Assembly: GCA_031376485.1 (NCBI GenBank)
Contig: JANMDV010000095.1
Span: 1 to 29,544, forward strand
Direction: 5' to 3'
Length of the DNA stretch: 29,544 bases
Source: CALMEC01 sp031376485
Lineage (GTDB): Bacteria; Actinomycetota; Thermoleophilia; Miltoncostaeales; Miltoncostaeaceae
Under the pieces are notes generated by a model. The model made no database searches, had not been told where the DNA came from, and worked only from the letters and a program-made list of their open reading frames with translations. Both the position numbers and the translations under genes were made by a program. Numbering within the stretch: the first letter of the stretch is position 1; the number at the start of each line of letters is the position of its first letter. Positions 15,287-22,358 of this stretch are shown piece by piece.

Positions 15287-16360
15287 TCAGATCAACCCGA
15301 TGCTCGACGAGTCGCCCACCAGAAACCGGTACGCCTTGGGCTTGGCATCCGACCGCACGATCTTGACGCCCCGGCCGATCAAGCTGGACTCCACCCGCGC
15401 ATCCAGGTCACGGATCTCGCTGCCCTCCAACAGAATGCTGTGCTCCACCTCCGCACGTGCGACGACACAACCGGCCGAGATCGCCGAATACGGGCCGATG
15501 TAGGCATCCTCGATGAGCGCGCCGGCGCCGATGATCGCAGGGCCACGCACTGCCGAACGGACTAGGCGCGCGCCCTCCTCCAACACCACGCGCCCTTCGA
15601 TGGAACTCGCTTCGTCGACCGCACCGCGGATCGCAGGCTCCATCACGTCCAGGATCAGGCGATTGGCCTCCAACATGTCCGCAAGCTGGCCGGTGTCCTT
15701 CCACCACCCCGTCACGATGTGCGGATCGACGCGCAACCCCCGATCGACCATGTGCTGGATCGCATCGGTGATCTCGAGCTCACCCCGCCCCGACGGTGCG
15801 ATCGCCTTGGCCGAGTCCAGAATCGCCGGAGTGAACATGTACACCCCCACAAGCGCCAAGTCACTCTTGGGCTCCTTGGGCTTTTCGACCAGCCGCACCA
15901 CACGGCCGTCCTCCAGCTCCGCGACACCGAAATGCTGAGGCTCGGGCACCGGCGTCAACAAGATCATCGCGTCCGGGGCATTGGCCCGGAACTCATCCAC
16001 GAGCGCCGTGATCCCGTCGCGCAACAGGTTGTCGCCCAGGTACATCACAAACGGCGAATCGCCCAGGAACTCCTCGGCTGTCAACACCGCGTGCGCCAGC
16101 CCCAACGGCGCCGACTGGGGGATGATCGTGATCTCGAGCCCGAACCGCGAGCCGTCACCGACCGCCGCCTCGATCTCCGCACGCGTGTCACCCACGATGA
16201 TGCCGACCTGGCGGATCCCCGCCGCGTGCAACGCCTCAAGCCCGTAGAAGAGCACCGGCTTGTTGGCGACCGGCACGAGTTGCTTGGCGCTTGTGTGCGT
16301 GATCGGACGGAGCCTGGTGCCAGCGCCACCGGAGAGTACGAGTCCTTTGAGCTCCGCCAT
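15287..16360 (-). CDS. rmlA: Glucose-1-phosphate thymidylyltransferase, long form
   Basis: First step of the pathway: dTTP plus glucose-1-phosphate to dTDP-glucose. It has 357 residues. The N-terminal two thirds is a nucleotidyltransferase with GGAGTRLRPITHTSAKQL (residues 12-29) and VMYLGDNLLRDG. The last third is a left-handed beta-helix-type domain (GPAIIGAGALIEDAYIGPYSAI). This two-domain form (about 355 residues) differs from the common 290-residue RmlA and resembles StrD-type enzymes of actinobacteria. It sometimes serves other dTDP-sugars, but the operon with rmlC, D and B supports rhamnose. ATG 16360 is 8 bases after a TAGGGT box, suggesting a leaderless message. Confidence 0.94.
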   Translation of the reverse strand: MAELKGLVLSGGAGTRLRPITHTSAKQLVPVANKPVLFYGLEALHAAGIRQVGIIVGDTRAEIEAAVGDGSRFGLEITIIPQSAPLGLAHAVLTAEEFLGDSPFVMYLGDNLLRDGITALVDEFRANAPDAMILLTPVPEPQHFGVAELEDGRVVRLVEKPKEPKSDLALVGVYMFTPAILDSAKAIAPSGRGELEITDAIQHMVDRGLRVDPHIVTGWWKDTGQLADMLEANRLILDVMEPAIRGAVDEASSIEGRVVLEEGARLVRSAVRGPAIIGAGALIEDAYIGPYSAISAGCVVARAEVEHSILLEGSEIRDLDARVESSLIGRGVKIVRSDAKPKAYRFLVGDSSSIGLI

Positions 16361-16368
16361 CCGCCGGG

Positions 16369-16374
16369 ACCCTA
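16369..16374 (-). promoter_or_regulatory. -10 box of the rml operon
   Basis: TAGGGT on the minus strand ends 8 bases before ATG 16360, the spacing expected if transcription starts at or next to the start codon. Confidence 0.5.
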
Positions 16375-16418
16375 ACAGCCTGGCCAGAGACGACGGGCAC
16401 GGCGGCGGCGGGCCACCC

Positions 16419-16424
16419 TATGAT
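16419..16424 (+). promoter_or_regulatory. -10 box deciding the start of glucosyl-3-phosphoglycerate synthase
   Basis: TATGAT, close to the ideal -10, ends 7 bases before GTG 16432. The only upstream in-frame ATG (16420) lies inside this box, so it would not be in the mRNA if the box is used. Confidence 0.6.
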
Positions 16425-16431
16425 CCGTCGC

Positions 16432-17373
16432 GTGACCCGTGAGGAGTGGCTGCTCAAGCGCACGTTCGACGGGTCGCCGACCGATCTGGCCGAGGTGCTT
16501 GAGGACGCTGCAGTGACACGACCCACGGTGTCGGTCGTCATCCCGGCGCTCAACGTCGCCCACACCGTCGGGGACATCTGCCGCGCGATCCGCGCGACGT
16601 GGATGGGCCCGCGCGCCCTGGTGGACGAACTGGTGGTCATCGACAGCGCAAGCAACGACGGCACCGCCGCGATCGCGACCGCCGCCGGTGCGCGGGTCGT
16701 GCAGGACGCCGACGTGCTGCCCAGCATGGGTCGGGGCCGCGGCAAGGGCGAGGCCATGTGGAAGAGCCTCGCGGCGACGTCCGGCGAGATCGTGGTGTGG
16801 ATCGACGGGGACATCGCCGAATTCGACCCGACGTTTGTCCCGAAGCTCGTGGCACCGCTCATCGCCGATTCCGACATCGGGTACGTCAAGGCGTTCTACC
16901 GTCGACCGTTGGGTCACGACGGAGAGGGCGGTGGCCGGGTGACAGAGATCTGCGCCCGCCCGCTCATCAATCGGTTCTTCCCGGACCTGGCGGGGTTCGT
17001 GCAACCGCTGTCGGGCGAGGCGGCCGGCCGGCGTGAGCTCTTGGAGCGGGTGCCGTTCCTCTCCGGCTACGCGGTCGAGATCGGCTTGCTGATCGACATC
17101 CTGGCCGCTGCCGGTCTCGACGCGATGGCCCAGGTGGACCTGGGTGTGCGCCGTCATGCCAATCAGTCGACCGAGGCGCTGGGGCGGATGGCGTACGAGA
17201 TCACCCATGCCGTCCTGTGCCGCAGTCAGGGCGACGGGGCGGTGACCGGAGACTTGCGCCCGTATGCTCGCCCGGTGGCGAAGGGTGGCGGCTACGTGCT
17301 GGACCGGGTCGCGGCATGGATGGCCGAGCGTCCGCCAATGGCCACGGTGCTCGCCGGGCAGCGCATCCGATGA
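16432..17373 (+). CDS. gpgS: Glucosyl-3-phosphoglycerate synthase
   Basis: GT81-type glycosyltransferase that joins glucose from a nucleotide donor to 3-phosphoglycerate, the first step to glucosylglycerate and, in mycobacteria, methylglucose lipopolysaccharides. It has 313 residues from GTG 16432 (four fewer than from ATG 16420). Visible are the N-terminal REEWLLKRTF, the GT-A fold start VSVVIPALNVAHTVGDI, IDSASNDGT, GRGKGEAMWKSLAAT, the metal-site IDGDIAEFDP, then PLSGEAAGRRELLERVPFLSGYAVEIG and VDLGVRRHANQ. This order matches the GpgS family closely. The stop overlaps the phosphatase gene (ATGA), which should act on its product. Confidence 0.9.
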   Translation: MTREEWLLKRTFDGSPTDLAEVLEDAAVTRPTVSVVIPALNVAHTVGDICRAIRATWMGPRALVDELVVIDSASNDGTAAIATAAGARVVQDADVLPSMGRGRGKGEAMWKSLAATSGEIVVWIDGDIAEFDPTFVPKLVAPLIADSDIGYVKAFYRRPLGHDGEGGGRVTEICARPLINRFFPDLAGFVQPLSGEAAGRRELLERVPFLSGYAVEIGLLIDILAAAGLDAMAQVDLGVRRHANQSTEALGRMAYEITHAVLCRSQGDGAVTGDLRPYARPVAKGGGYVLDRVAAWMAERPPMATVLAGQRIR

Positions 17374-18137
17374 GTCGCGTCTGTTACCTGGACCTGGACG
17401 AGACACTGCTGGGGCACGGCGGCGGAATCCTGCGCGACGGGGCCGGCGCGTTCTCGTACGAGTCGATCCGGGCGTTCGAGACACTCCACGCCGAGGGGGT
17501 TCCCGTCGTGCTGGTCAGCGGACGGCGGCTGGCCGAGCTTCGCGCGATCGCCCGGATGTTGGGCGCCGACGGCGCGTTGGGCGAGCTCGGCGCGTGTGAT
17601 GCCGGCTACCCGACCGCCGACGGGCAGAACGTGCATCAGTCGATCGCCGCCACCGGCATCGTCGAGACGCTCCTGACCTTGGCCAACGGAGACCTGGAGC
17701 CCTACCTGCCGTGGGCGCTCGGCCGCGAAGGCAGCCATCTGCTTGTGGGTCGCGCCACGGAGCAGACGATGAACCTGGTCCAGACGCTGTCGCGGGGGAC
17801 GCTCCGCCTGGTTGACAACGGCGGCACCAGCGACGGACGTCGCGCGTACCACCTGCTGCCGGCGGGAGCGGGCAAAGGTCCGGCCGTCGCGAGCGACATC
17901 GTGCGCCGGGGTGCCGACGCGACGGCGTGCCTCGCCGTCGGCGACAGCCGAGCAGACTTGGAACTCGTCGGCGTGGTCGGGCTTGTCGCGATCGTCGCCA
18001 ACGGCGTCGACGAGGATCCGGGCCTCGCGACCCGGGCCCAATGGATCACCCAGTCCCGCCATGGGGCCGGAGTGCTCGAGGCAGTCGAGCGGTGGCTTGC
18101 CGACGATCCGCTGCTGCGACGAGTCGAGCGTGACTAA
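17370..18137 (+). CDS. HAD-family phosphatase, probable glucosyl-3-phosphoglycerate phosphatase
   Basis: Protein of 255 residues of the haloacid dehalogenase superfamily with a Cof/MpgP-like (type IIB) cap. Motif I is YLDLDETLL (nucleophile Asp8, acid/base Asp10), motif II is VLVSGRR (the Ser), motif III Lys lies in GAGKGPAV and motif IV is AVGDSRADLEL. The 4-base overlap with gpgS argues that it removes the phosphate from glucosyl-3-phosphoglycerate to give glucosylglycerate. The mycobacterial GpgP is of a different (phosphoglycerate mutase-like) family, so this pairing resembles the MpgS/MpgP arrangement. Function is inferred from context; the superfamily is certain. Confidence 0.82.
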   Translation: MSRVCYLDLDETLLGHGGGILRDGAGAFSYESIRAFETLHAEGVPVVLVSGRRLAELRAIARMLGADGALGELGACDAGYPTADGQNVHQSIAATGIVETLLTLANGDLEPYLPWALGREGSHLLVGRATEQTMNLVQTLSRGTLRLVDNGGTSDGRRAYHLLPAGAGKGPAVASDIVRRGADATACLAVGDSRADLELVGVVGLVAIVANGVDEDPGLATRAQWITQSRHGAGVLEAVERWLADDPLLRRVERD

Positions 18138-18338
18138 TTGGTCCTCGTCGAAAACATGGGCACGTTTCCCGAGCGAAAACGGAGCCAGGGGAGGACGCAG
18201 TGTGCCGCCGCTATCGGTCGCCATAACGGTGGGACCGAGGACAATGCCTGGCGACCGTTTGCAGCCGGGAAACGCGGTCGTATTTGCGAGGAGGATCACG
18301 AACGACATCACCCTGCGGCGCCGGGCACCTACTCTTCA

Positions 18339-18411
18339 TGGGCCGTGAAGGGATCGAACCTTCGACCTTGGGATTAAGAGTCCCCTGCTCTACCAGCTGA
18401 GCTAACGGCCC
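18339..18411 (-). tRNA. tRNA-Lys (anticodon CUU)
   Basis: A 73-base cloverleaf on the minus strand. The acceptor stem is GGGCCGT paired with ACGGCCC, followed by discriminator A. The D arm is GCTC/GAGC and the anticodon loop CTCTTAA has CUU at the usual place. The T arm is GAAGG with TTCGATC and CCTTC. The bottom anticodon-stem pair is a G-A mismatch. CCA is not encoded. A TAACAT -10-like box lies at 18422-18427. Confidence 0.96.
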
Positions 18412-18421
18412 GCGGCGCGGG

Positions 18422-18427
18422 ATGTTA
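18422..18427 (-). promoter_or_regulatory. -10 box for tRNA-Lys
   Basis: TAACAT on the minus strand, 10 bases before the first tRNA base. The same hexamer precedes mqnC. No clear -35. Confidence 0.4.
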
Positions 18428-18450
18428 CCAGCCGGTCGGTTTGAGGAGCC

Positions 18451-19062
18451 CTACGGGGTGACTGGCGCGGAGGGTGTGACCGGACCGGTCGGCGTCGGGG
18501 TCGGGACCGTCGGCGTGGGGGCTGCGGGCGTGTTCTTGAGTCGGTCGAGCCCGGTTTGCGCGTTTTGCCTGAACGTCGATCCCTTGGGTGCGAGCTGCAA
18601 CGCCCGTTGGTAGGCCAGGCGCGCGACCAGGGTCTCGCGTACCGTCTCCGCCGTCTGGCCGTATGTCAAAAACGCTTCGGCGTCTTTGGGATGGGATTTG
18701 GTGTAGGCCTGCAACACTTGGAGCCGCTGACCGACCTGTTGGGCGAGACCACCGAGCAGAAGCTGCAGCTCTTGGTTGTCCTTGGGGCCGACCGCGATGG
18801 CCTTCTGCAGGGTCACGACCTCGTCTTGCTGGCGGCCCGCCCCCCGGTACTGTCCAGCCAGGGTGACAAGCGCCTCGATGCTGTTGGGGGATGCCTTGGC
18901 GCGGCTCTCGGCGTCTTTGAGCACCTGCTCGGTCTGCGAAGCGCTTCCGCCGCCGAATACGACGAGGCCCAACACCACCGGAAGGACGCCGACGAACGCA
19001 ACGGCGCAGATGATCGAGACGATCACCACCATACGCCGGGTTCTCTTTTGGTCGAGCAGCAC
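18451..19062 (-). CDS. Membrane-anchored TPR protein with Pro/Thr-rich tail
   Basis: Protein of 203 residues. A short basic start (LLDQKRTRR) and one membrane helix (about 11-36) are followed by tetratricopeptide-like helical pairs (about 45-175). These include SPNSIEALVTLAGQYRGAGR, AIAVGPKDNQELQLLLGGLA and ARLAYQRALQLAPKGS. It ends in a Pro/Thr/Val tail (TPAAPTPTVPTPTPTGPV) of about 28 residues. TPRs bind partner proteins; the partner is unknown. GTG 19062 follows TACCTT by 7 bases, again leaderless spacing. tatA lies upstream on the same strand, 106 bases away with a hairpin between. Confidence 0.75.
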   Translation of the reverse strand: MLLDQKRTRRMVVIVSIICAVAFVGVLPVVLGLVVFGGGSASQTEQVLKDAESRAKASPNSIEALVTLAGQYRGAGRQQDEVVTLQKAIAVGPKDNQELQLLLGGLAQQVGQRLQVLQAYTKSHPKDAEAFLTYGQTAETVRETLVARLAYQRALQLAPKGSTFRQNAQTGLDRLKNTPAAPTPTVPTPTPTGPVTPSAPVTP

Positions 19063-19069
19063 GGACAGG

Positions 19070-19075
19070 AAGGTA
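19070..19075 (-). promoter_or_regulatory. -10 box of the TPR gene
   Basis: TACCTT on the minus strand ends 7 bases before GTG 19062. No ribosome site is present between them. Confidence 0.45.
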
Positions 19076-19121
19076 ACACAGCGGTCCCGACGGCCCGCCG
19101 CCGGTGGTCAACGTCAGGTGA

Positions 19122-19148
19122 TCCACGCGCAGTCCCTCGGCGCGTGGA
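19122..19148 (-). terminator. Hairpin after tatA
   Basis: A perfect 8-bp stem (TCCACGCG at 19122-19129 with CGCGTGGA at 19141-19148), with an 11-base loop, begins about 20 bases past the tatA stop. There is no T-run on the minus strand, so termination is uncertain. Confidence 0.4.
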
Positions 19149-19168
19149 AACCGCCGCTCCCGCAGCGT

Positions 19169-19360
19169 CTACACGTGCTTTGTGTCGTCGCCCGGTGTGA
19201 TCGTGGGTTCGGACGGGTCGTCCTTGCCCGTAATCGAGTCCTTGAACTCCCGCATCCCCGAGCCCAAGCTTCGTCCAACCTCGGGCAGTCGCCGGGCCCC
19301 GAAGATGACGAGCACGATGACGAGAACGATCACTAACTGTGGCCAGCCGATTTGCCCCAT
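19169..19360 (-). CDS. tatA: Twin-arginine translocase subunit TatA
   Basis: Pore-forming subunit that helps move folded proteins across the membrane. It has 63 residues: a short N-terminus MGQIGWPQ, one membrane helix (LVIVLVIVLVIFGARRLPEVGRS), the FGARRLPEVGRSLG hinge and amphipathic helix, then an acidic tail. All are hallmark TatA features, including the Phe-Gly-x-x-x-Leu-Pro hinge. ATG 19360 has AAGGAC upstream as a ribosome site. Neither tatB nor tatC is adjacent, so TatC must be elsewhere. TatE/B could be confused with it, but the length fits TatA. Confidence 0.93.
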   Translation of the reverse strand: MGQIGWPQLVIVLVIVLVIFGARRLPEVGRSLGSGMREFKDSITGKDDPSEPTITPGDDTKHV

Positions 19361-19396
19361 GTCTGGGTCCTTACGTTGGGGACTACAGGTTCTTCG

Positions 19397-19406
19397 AGGG
19401 TAGCAT
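19397..19406. promoter_or_regulatory. Overlapping divergent -10 boxes (tatA and membrane-protein gene)
   Basis: The minus strand reads TACCCT (19402-19397), giving tatA a leader of about 30 bases. The plus strand reads TAGCAT (19401-19406), sharing two bases with it. This is the second divergent pair in the window whose -10 boxes overlap. Confidence 0.45.
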
Positions 19407-19412
19407 GGGTGG

Positions 19413-19433
19413 GTGAGGTTGGCTGAATTGTGA
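19413..19433 (+). CDS. Possible leaderless micro-ORF (6 codons)
   Basis: A GTG six bases after the TAGCAT box opens the frame MRLAEL, whose TGA (19431-19433) overlaps GTG 19430 of the membrane-protein gene. This is the same arrangement as at 1682-1714. A GAGG at 19415-19418 could instead serve as a distant ribosome site for GTG 19430. Confidence 0.3.
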   Translation: MRLAEL

Positions 19434-19828
19434 GGCGTCTCGAATGGATGGCCGTCGGGTGGGGCGGGCTGATCGCTGCGATCGGTTTGCTCGTCGGCGC
19501 CGAGCGTGGTGACGTCGCTCGCACTATCGCGGTCGCCGCCGCCTTCCTGATCGGCGGGTTCTTGGCGGGAATTCGCGCCGAGGTCCTGCGGCCGCTGCAT
19601 TCGGTTGTCGCTGCGCTCACCGCGTACGCCTTCCACGCATTGTTTGTGGTGTTCGGGTCGCTCGCGAGCGTATTTGGTGGGCCCTCGGCGCCCAGCTTCG
19701 CCCCGGGACCGACGCGGACTTGGCTCCTGACGGGGCTGCTCGGCGTTGCCGCCGCCATCACCGGCGGCATCATCGCGGCGACTTGGCTCCGTCCGCAACG
19801 CGAGGACCGCCGCCGCCGCCGCGATTAG
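19430..19828 (+). CDS. Small four-helix membrane protein of unknown function
   Basis: Protein of 132 residues with four hydrophobic helices: about 7-23 (MAVGWGGLIAAIGLLVG), 31-48 (ARTIAVAAAFLIGGFLAG), 58-82 (SVVAALTAYAFHALFVVFGSL) and 98-119. It ends in a basic tail (RPQREDRRRRRD). No family is recognised. GTG 19430 is the only start that avoids an upstream stop. Its end overlaps the convergent dCTP deaminase by 4 bases. Confidence 0.65.
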   Translation: MRRLEWMAVGWGGLIAAIGLLVGAERGDVARTIAVAAAFLIGGFLAGIRAEVLRPLHSVVAALTAYAFHALFVVFGSLASVFGGPSAPSFAPGPTRTWLLTGLLGVAAAITGGIIAATWLRPQREDRRRRRD

Positions 19829-20382
19829 TCCTTCGGGGCGAAGTCCTTGAATATGCGGCTCGCGGTGGGGCCACGCTGACCCTGGTATTTGCCTTGATAC
19901 GGCTGATCGACCGGGGTGGTGAGCTGCTGGAAGGAGAGCTGCCCGATCTTCATCCCGGCATAGATCGTGATGGGGAGGCGGGCGACGTTCGACAGCTCCA
20001 ACGTGATGTGTCCGTCCCAGCCGGGATCGATGTATCCGGCGGTGGAATGGATCAAGAGACCTAGGCGGCCGAGGCTCGACTTGCCTTCGAGCCGGGCGAC
20101 GAGGTCGTCGGGTATGGCCACCCGCTCCACCGTGGACCCCAGCACGAACTCTCCCGGGTGCAAGATGAACGGCTCGTCATCGCCGATCTCGACCAGGTCG
20201 GTCAGATCCTCCGACGGCCTGCGCACGTCGATGTAGGGCTGCCGGTTGTTGTGGAAGACGCGGAACTCGCGGTCGACCCGCACGTCCACTGAGGACGGCT
20301 GCACCAGGGCGTCGTCGAAGGGGTCGATCACAAGCCGCCCGGCGGCGAGCTGTTCTCGGATGGTGCGATCGGAAAGAATCAT
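19825..20382 (-). CDS. dcd: dCTP deaminase (probably bifunctional dCTP deaminase/dUTPase)
   Basis: Makes dUTP, or dUMP directly if bifunctional, from dCTP for thymidylate synthesis. It has 185 residues: MILSDRTIREQLAAGRLVIDPF at the start, SSVDVRVDREFRVFHN, HPGEFVLGSTVERV, then RLEGKSSLGRLGLLIHSTAGYIDPGWDGHITLELSN and the end KYQGQRGPTASR. Glu of LEGKSSLGR is the catalytic residue in the family. The overall pattern is like the M. tuberculosis bifunctional enzyme rather than E. coli Dcd, so dUTPase activity is plausible. ATG 20382 follows TATGCT by 11 bases. It is divergent from lipA. Confidence 0.92.
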   Translation of the reverse strand: MILSDRTIREQLAAGRLVIDPFDDALVQPSSVDVRVDREFRVFHNNRQPYIDVRRPSEDLTDLVEIGDDEPFILHPGEFVLGSTVERVAIPDDLVARLEGKSSLGRLGLLIHSTAGYIDPGWDGHITLELSNVARLPITIYAGMKIGQLSFQQLTTPVDQPYQGKYQGQRGPTASRIFKDFAPKD

Positions 20383-20393
20383 GCGGCGAGGCG

Positions 20394-20418
20394 AGCATAC
20401 CGGGGCGACAGGTACCCT
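20394..20418. promoter_or_regulatory. Divergent -10 boxes of dcd and lipA
   Basis: TATGCT on the minus strand (20399-20394) serves dcd. TACCCT on the plus strand (20413-20418) ends 6 bases before GTG 20425 of lipA. Only 42 bases separate the two start codons, so the polymerases would compete. Confidence 0.45.
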
Positions 20419-20424
20419 GAGGGC

Positions 20425-21477
20425 GTGGAGCGTGAGCGAGGATTCCGAATCGATTGCACGCCGGACCTGATCCCCGGCCTCGACCAGGCTCGCGCCGCCG
20501 GTCGCGTGCCCGACGTGGTCTTCTCCGATGGCGACGTTTCGGGAGACGCATCGGTTGAGTCGCTTGACACGGTCGCCGTCAGCGTCGTCGAGGTGCGGCA
20601 ACTGGTCGACGCGACGCGACTGCCCCGCTGGGTGATCGGTAAGGGCAGCTTCGGCCCCGGGTATGTCGCCGTGCGCGCGCTGATGCGCGACAAGGCGCTG
20701 ACCACGGTCTGCGAGGAGGCTGCGTGCCCCAACATCTCGCGATGCTGGTCCCGTGGCACCGCGACGTTCATGATCGCCGGCGAAAACTGCACCCGGGGGT
20801 GTCGTTTCTGCAACGTCGTCAGCGCCAAGCCGCTGGCGCCGCCCGACCCCGACGAACCGGCGCGTGTCGCCGAGGCCGCCGCGGCCATGGGTCTGCGTTT
20901 TGTCGTGGTGACGGCGGTCGCGCGCGACGACATGCCCGACGGCGGCGCGGCGCATTTCGTGTCGACCATTGCGGCCCTACGCGAGCGGCTGCCCGAGGCC
21001 AAGATCGAGGTGCTGATCCCCGACCTGCGCGGCAACTGGGACGCGCTCGACGCGATCATCGAGGCCGCGCCCGACGTGCTCAACCACAACACCGAGACGG
21101 TGCCCCGCCTGTACCGGCGCGTGCGTCCGGGCGCCCGCTACGAACGCACACTCGAACTTCTGGAGCGCGGGGCCCGGGCAGGGCTGCGGACCAAGAGCGG
21201 GATCATGGTCGGACTCGGGGAGCGGCTGCCAGAGATCGCCGAGGTCTTCTCCGATCTGGCGGCCGTCGGTTGCGAGCTGGTCACGGTCGGCCAGTACCTG
21301 CGACCCTCGGCCGATCACCTGCCGGTGGAGCGTTTCTACGCCCCAACCGAGTATCCGGCGCTCGCAGCGCTCGGGCGCTCGCTCGGCCTGGGTCACGTCG
21401 AGGCGGGGCCATTGGTGCGCTCGTCGTTCGAAGCCGATCGGGTCGCCGAGGAGCTGCCGCTCCCGACCGCACGCTGA
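20425..21477 (+). CDS. lipA: Lipoyl synthase
   Basis: Radical-SAM enzyme that inserts two sulfurs into octanoyl groups on lipoate-dependent proteins. It has 350 residues from GTG 20425. The auxiliary cluster cysteines are CEEAACPNISRC (96, 101, 107), and the SAM cluster is CTRGCRFC (122, 126, 129). MVGLGER, VTVGQYLRPS and the RSSF version of the C-terminal RSSY motif are present. The first 55 or so residues (MERERGFRIDCTPDLIPGLDQ...) are not seen in typical LipA, which starts near the segment VEVRQLVDATRLPRWV. GTG 20593 could be the start of a normal-length protein, but the TACCCT box 6 bases before GTG 20425 favours the long form. lipB is not adjacent. Confidence 0.92.
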   Translation: MERERGFRIDCTPDLIPGLDQARAAGRVPDVVFSDGDVSGDASVESLDTVAVSVVEVRQLVDATRLPRWVIGKGSFGPGYVAVRALMRDKALTTVCEEAACPNISRCWSRGTATFMIAGENCTRGCRFCNVVSAKPLAPPDPDEPARVAEAAAAMGLRFVVVTAVARDDMPDGGAAHFVSTIAALRERLPEAKIEVLIPDLRGNWDALDAIIEAAPDVLNHNTETVPRLYRRVRPGARYERTLELLERGARAGLRTKSGIMVGLGERLPEIAEVFSDLAAVGCELVTVGQYLRPSADHLPVERFYAPTEYPALAALGRSLGLGHVEAGPLVRSSFEADRVAEELPLPTAR

Positions 21478-21814
21478 CGCGCTCGACGCAGTTCTGATGT
21501 CGGCGCAGATCCCGGATGCGGTCGCATATCAGCACGACGGGGCCTGCCAAGGACGTCTCGTAAACGAGCAGTAAGGCCTGCGTCGCGGTCACTGGGAGCG
21601 GCGCCCGCCCGACTGGCCTCTGCGCCTGCCTTCCGCCCCGTCATCGGTCCGCGACCTCTCACTCTCACGCACTGTGTGAAGAATGCGTAATGGCCGTTTC
21701 GGGGTGTTCAAGTTCCTCGAACCGCGGCCGATAACCAGGGCATCAATCAATCGGGCATTCGACAAACGGACGGCACGGATCGCCGGTCGGCCCACTTTCA
21801 CAGGATGAAATCTG
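21478..21814. other. Intergenic gap of 337 bases
   Basis: No gene is supported. An imperfect inverted repeat, GTTCAAG-TTC-CTCGAAC (21706-21722), and a short CTCGTAAACGAG fold (near 21559) are the only symmetric elements. The former could be an operator for the following gene. A ribosome site (AGGA) precedes ATG 21815. Confidence 0.45.
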
Positions 21815-22246
21815 ATGCGTAGTTACAACACGAAGCGGATCGCCCTCCCCGGCGGCAAGTTCATCGAGGTCGTCGTATTCGGTGGGGAGGCAGCAGACAA
21901 CGTGGAGCCCCTCATGACCGAACAGGATTCGACTGTCGCGACTGCGACAGAGCAGCAGGACCTGCACGTGTGTCCGGAGTGCGCCGGTGAGCTCGTCTAT
22001 CCCGTGGGATGGGAAGAGCGTCGCGGCGACTCCTGGGAGATCACGCTCAGGTGCCCCGACTGCGAGTGGTGGCACACGGCTGAGTACAACGACGACGTCG
22101 TCGAGCGCTTTGACGACGCCCTCAACGACGGCACGGAGGACCTCCTTGCGAGCCTCCGCACGTTCGCTCGCGCCAACATGGAAGAGGACGTCGAGCGCCT
22201 CGTCGAGGCGATTCAGGCGGACCTGATCCTGCCGATGGACTTCTAG
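21815..22246 (+). CDS. Conserved-looking small protein with zinc-ribbon cysteines
   Basis: Protein of 143 residues, function unknown. Two CPxC knuckles, CPEC (Cys53, Cys56) and CPDC (Cys80, Cys83), separated by 23 residues rich in Trp/Glu, make a likely zinc ribbon. An acidic helical half follows (EYNDDVVERFDDALNDGTEDLLASLRTFARANMEEDVERLVEAIQADLILPMDF). The protein is strongly acidic, with no membrane or signal segment. It could be an adaptor or RNA-polymerase/ribosome-associated factor, but nothing proves that. ATG 21815 has AGGA upstream; an alternative ATG at 21914 would give a 110-residue protein that keeps both knuckles. A strong terminator follows, so it is monocistronic. Confidence 0.72.
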   Translation: MRSYNTKRIALPGGKFIEVVVFGGEAADNVEPLMTEQDSTVATATEQQDLHVCPECAGELVYPVGWEERRGDSWEITLRCPDCEWWHTAEYNDDVVERFDDALNDGTEDLLASLRTFARANMEEDVERLVEAIQADLILPMDF

Positions 22247-22270
22247 GAGCAACCTGCACTCATTCATTCC

Positions 22271-22307
22271 GACGGGCGCCTTGAACAAAGGCGCCCGTCG
22301 TCATTTT
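22271..22307 (+). terminator. Strong intrinsic terminator
   Basis: A perfect 12-bp GC-rich stem (GACGGGCGCCTT at 22271-22282 with AAGGCGCCCGTC at 22288-22299) has a 5-base loop GAACA. It is followed by GTCATTTTC with four Ts, 24 bases after the zinc-ribbon gene. This is the clearest terminator in the window. Confidence 0.88.
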
Positions 22308-22358
22308 CGGGCCCGCTCGGCCGCGATGATCGTCGCGTCGGCCCTCGCGACTACGCTG

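Noticed and set aside
16420..16431. ATG 16420 as start of gpgS
   Set aside because: It lies inside the TATGAT -10 box; GTG 16432 has the right spacing for a leaderless transcript.
18138..18338. A small gene in the gap between the HAD phosphatase and tRNA-Lys
   Set aside because: Only short frames; a GAGGAGG-like stretch near 18290 has no sensible start after it. Nothing supportable was seen.
19430..20955. Extended minus-strand frame continuing dcd upstream to 20955
   Set aside because: The part above 20382 lies antisense to lipA, whose cysteine motifs are clear; dcd begins naturally at MILSDRTIREQL.
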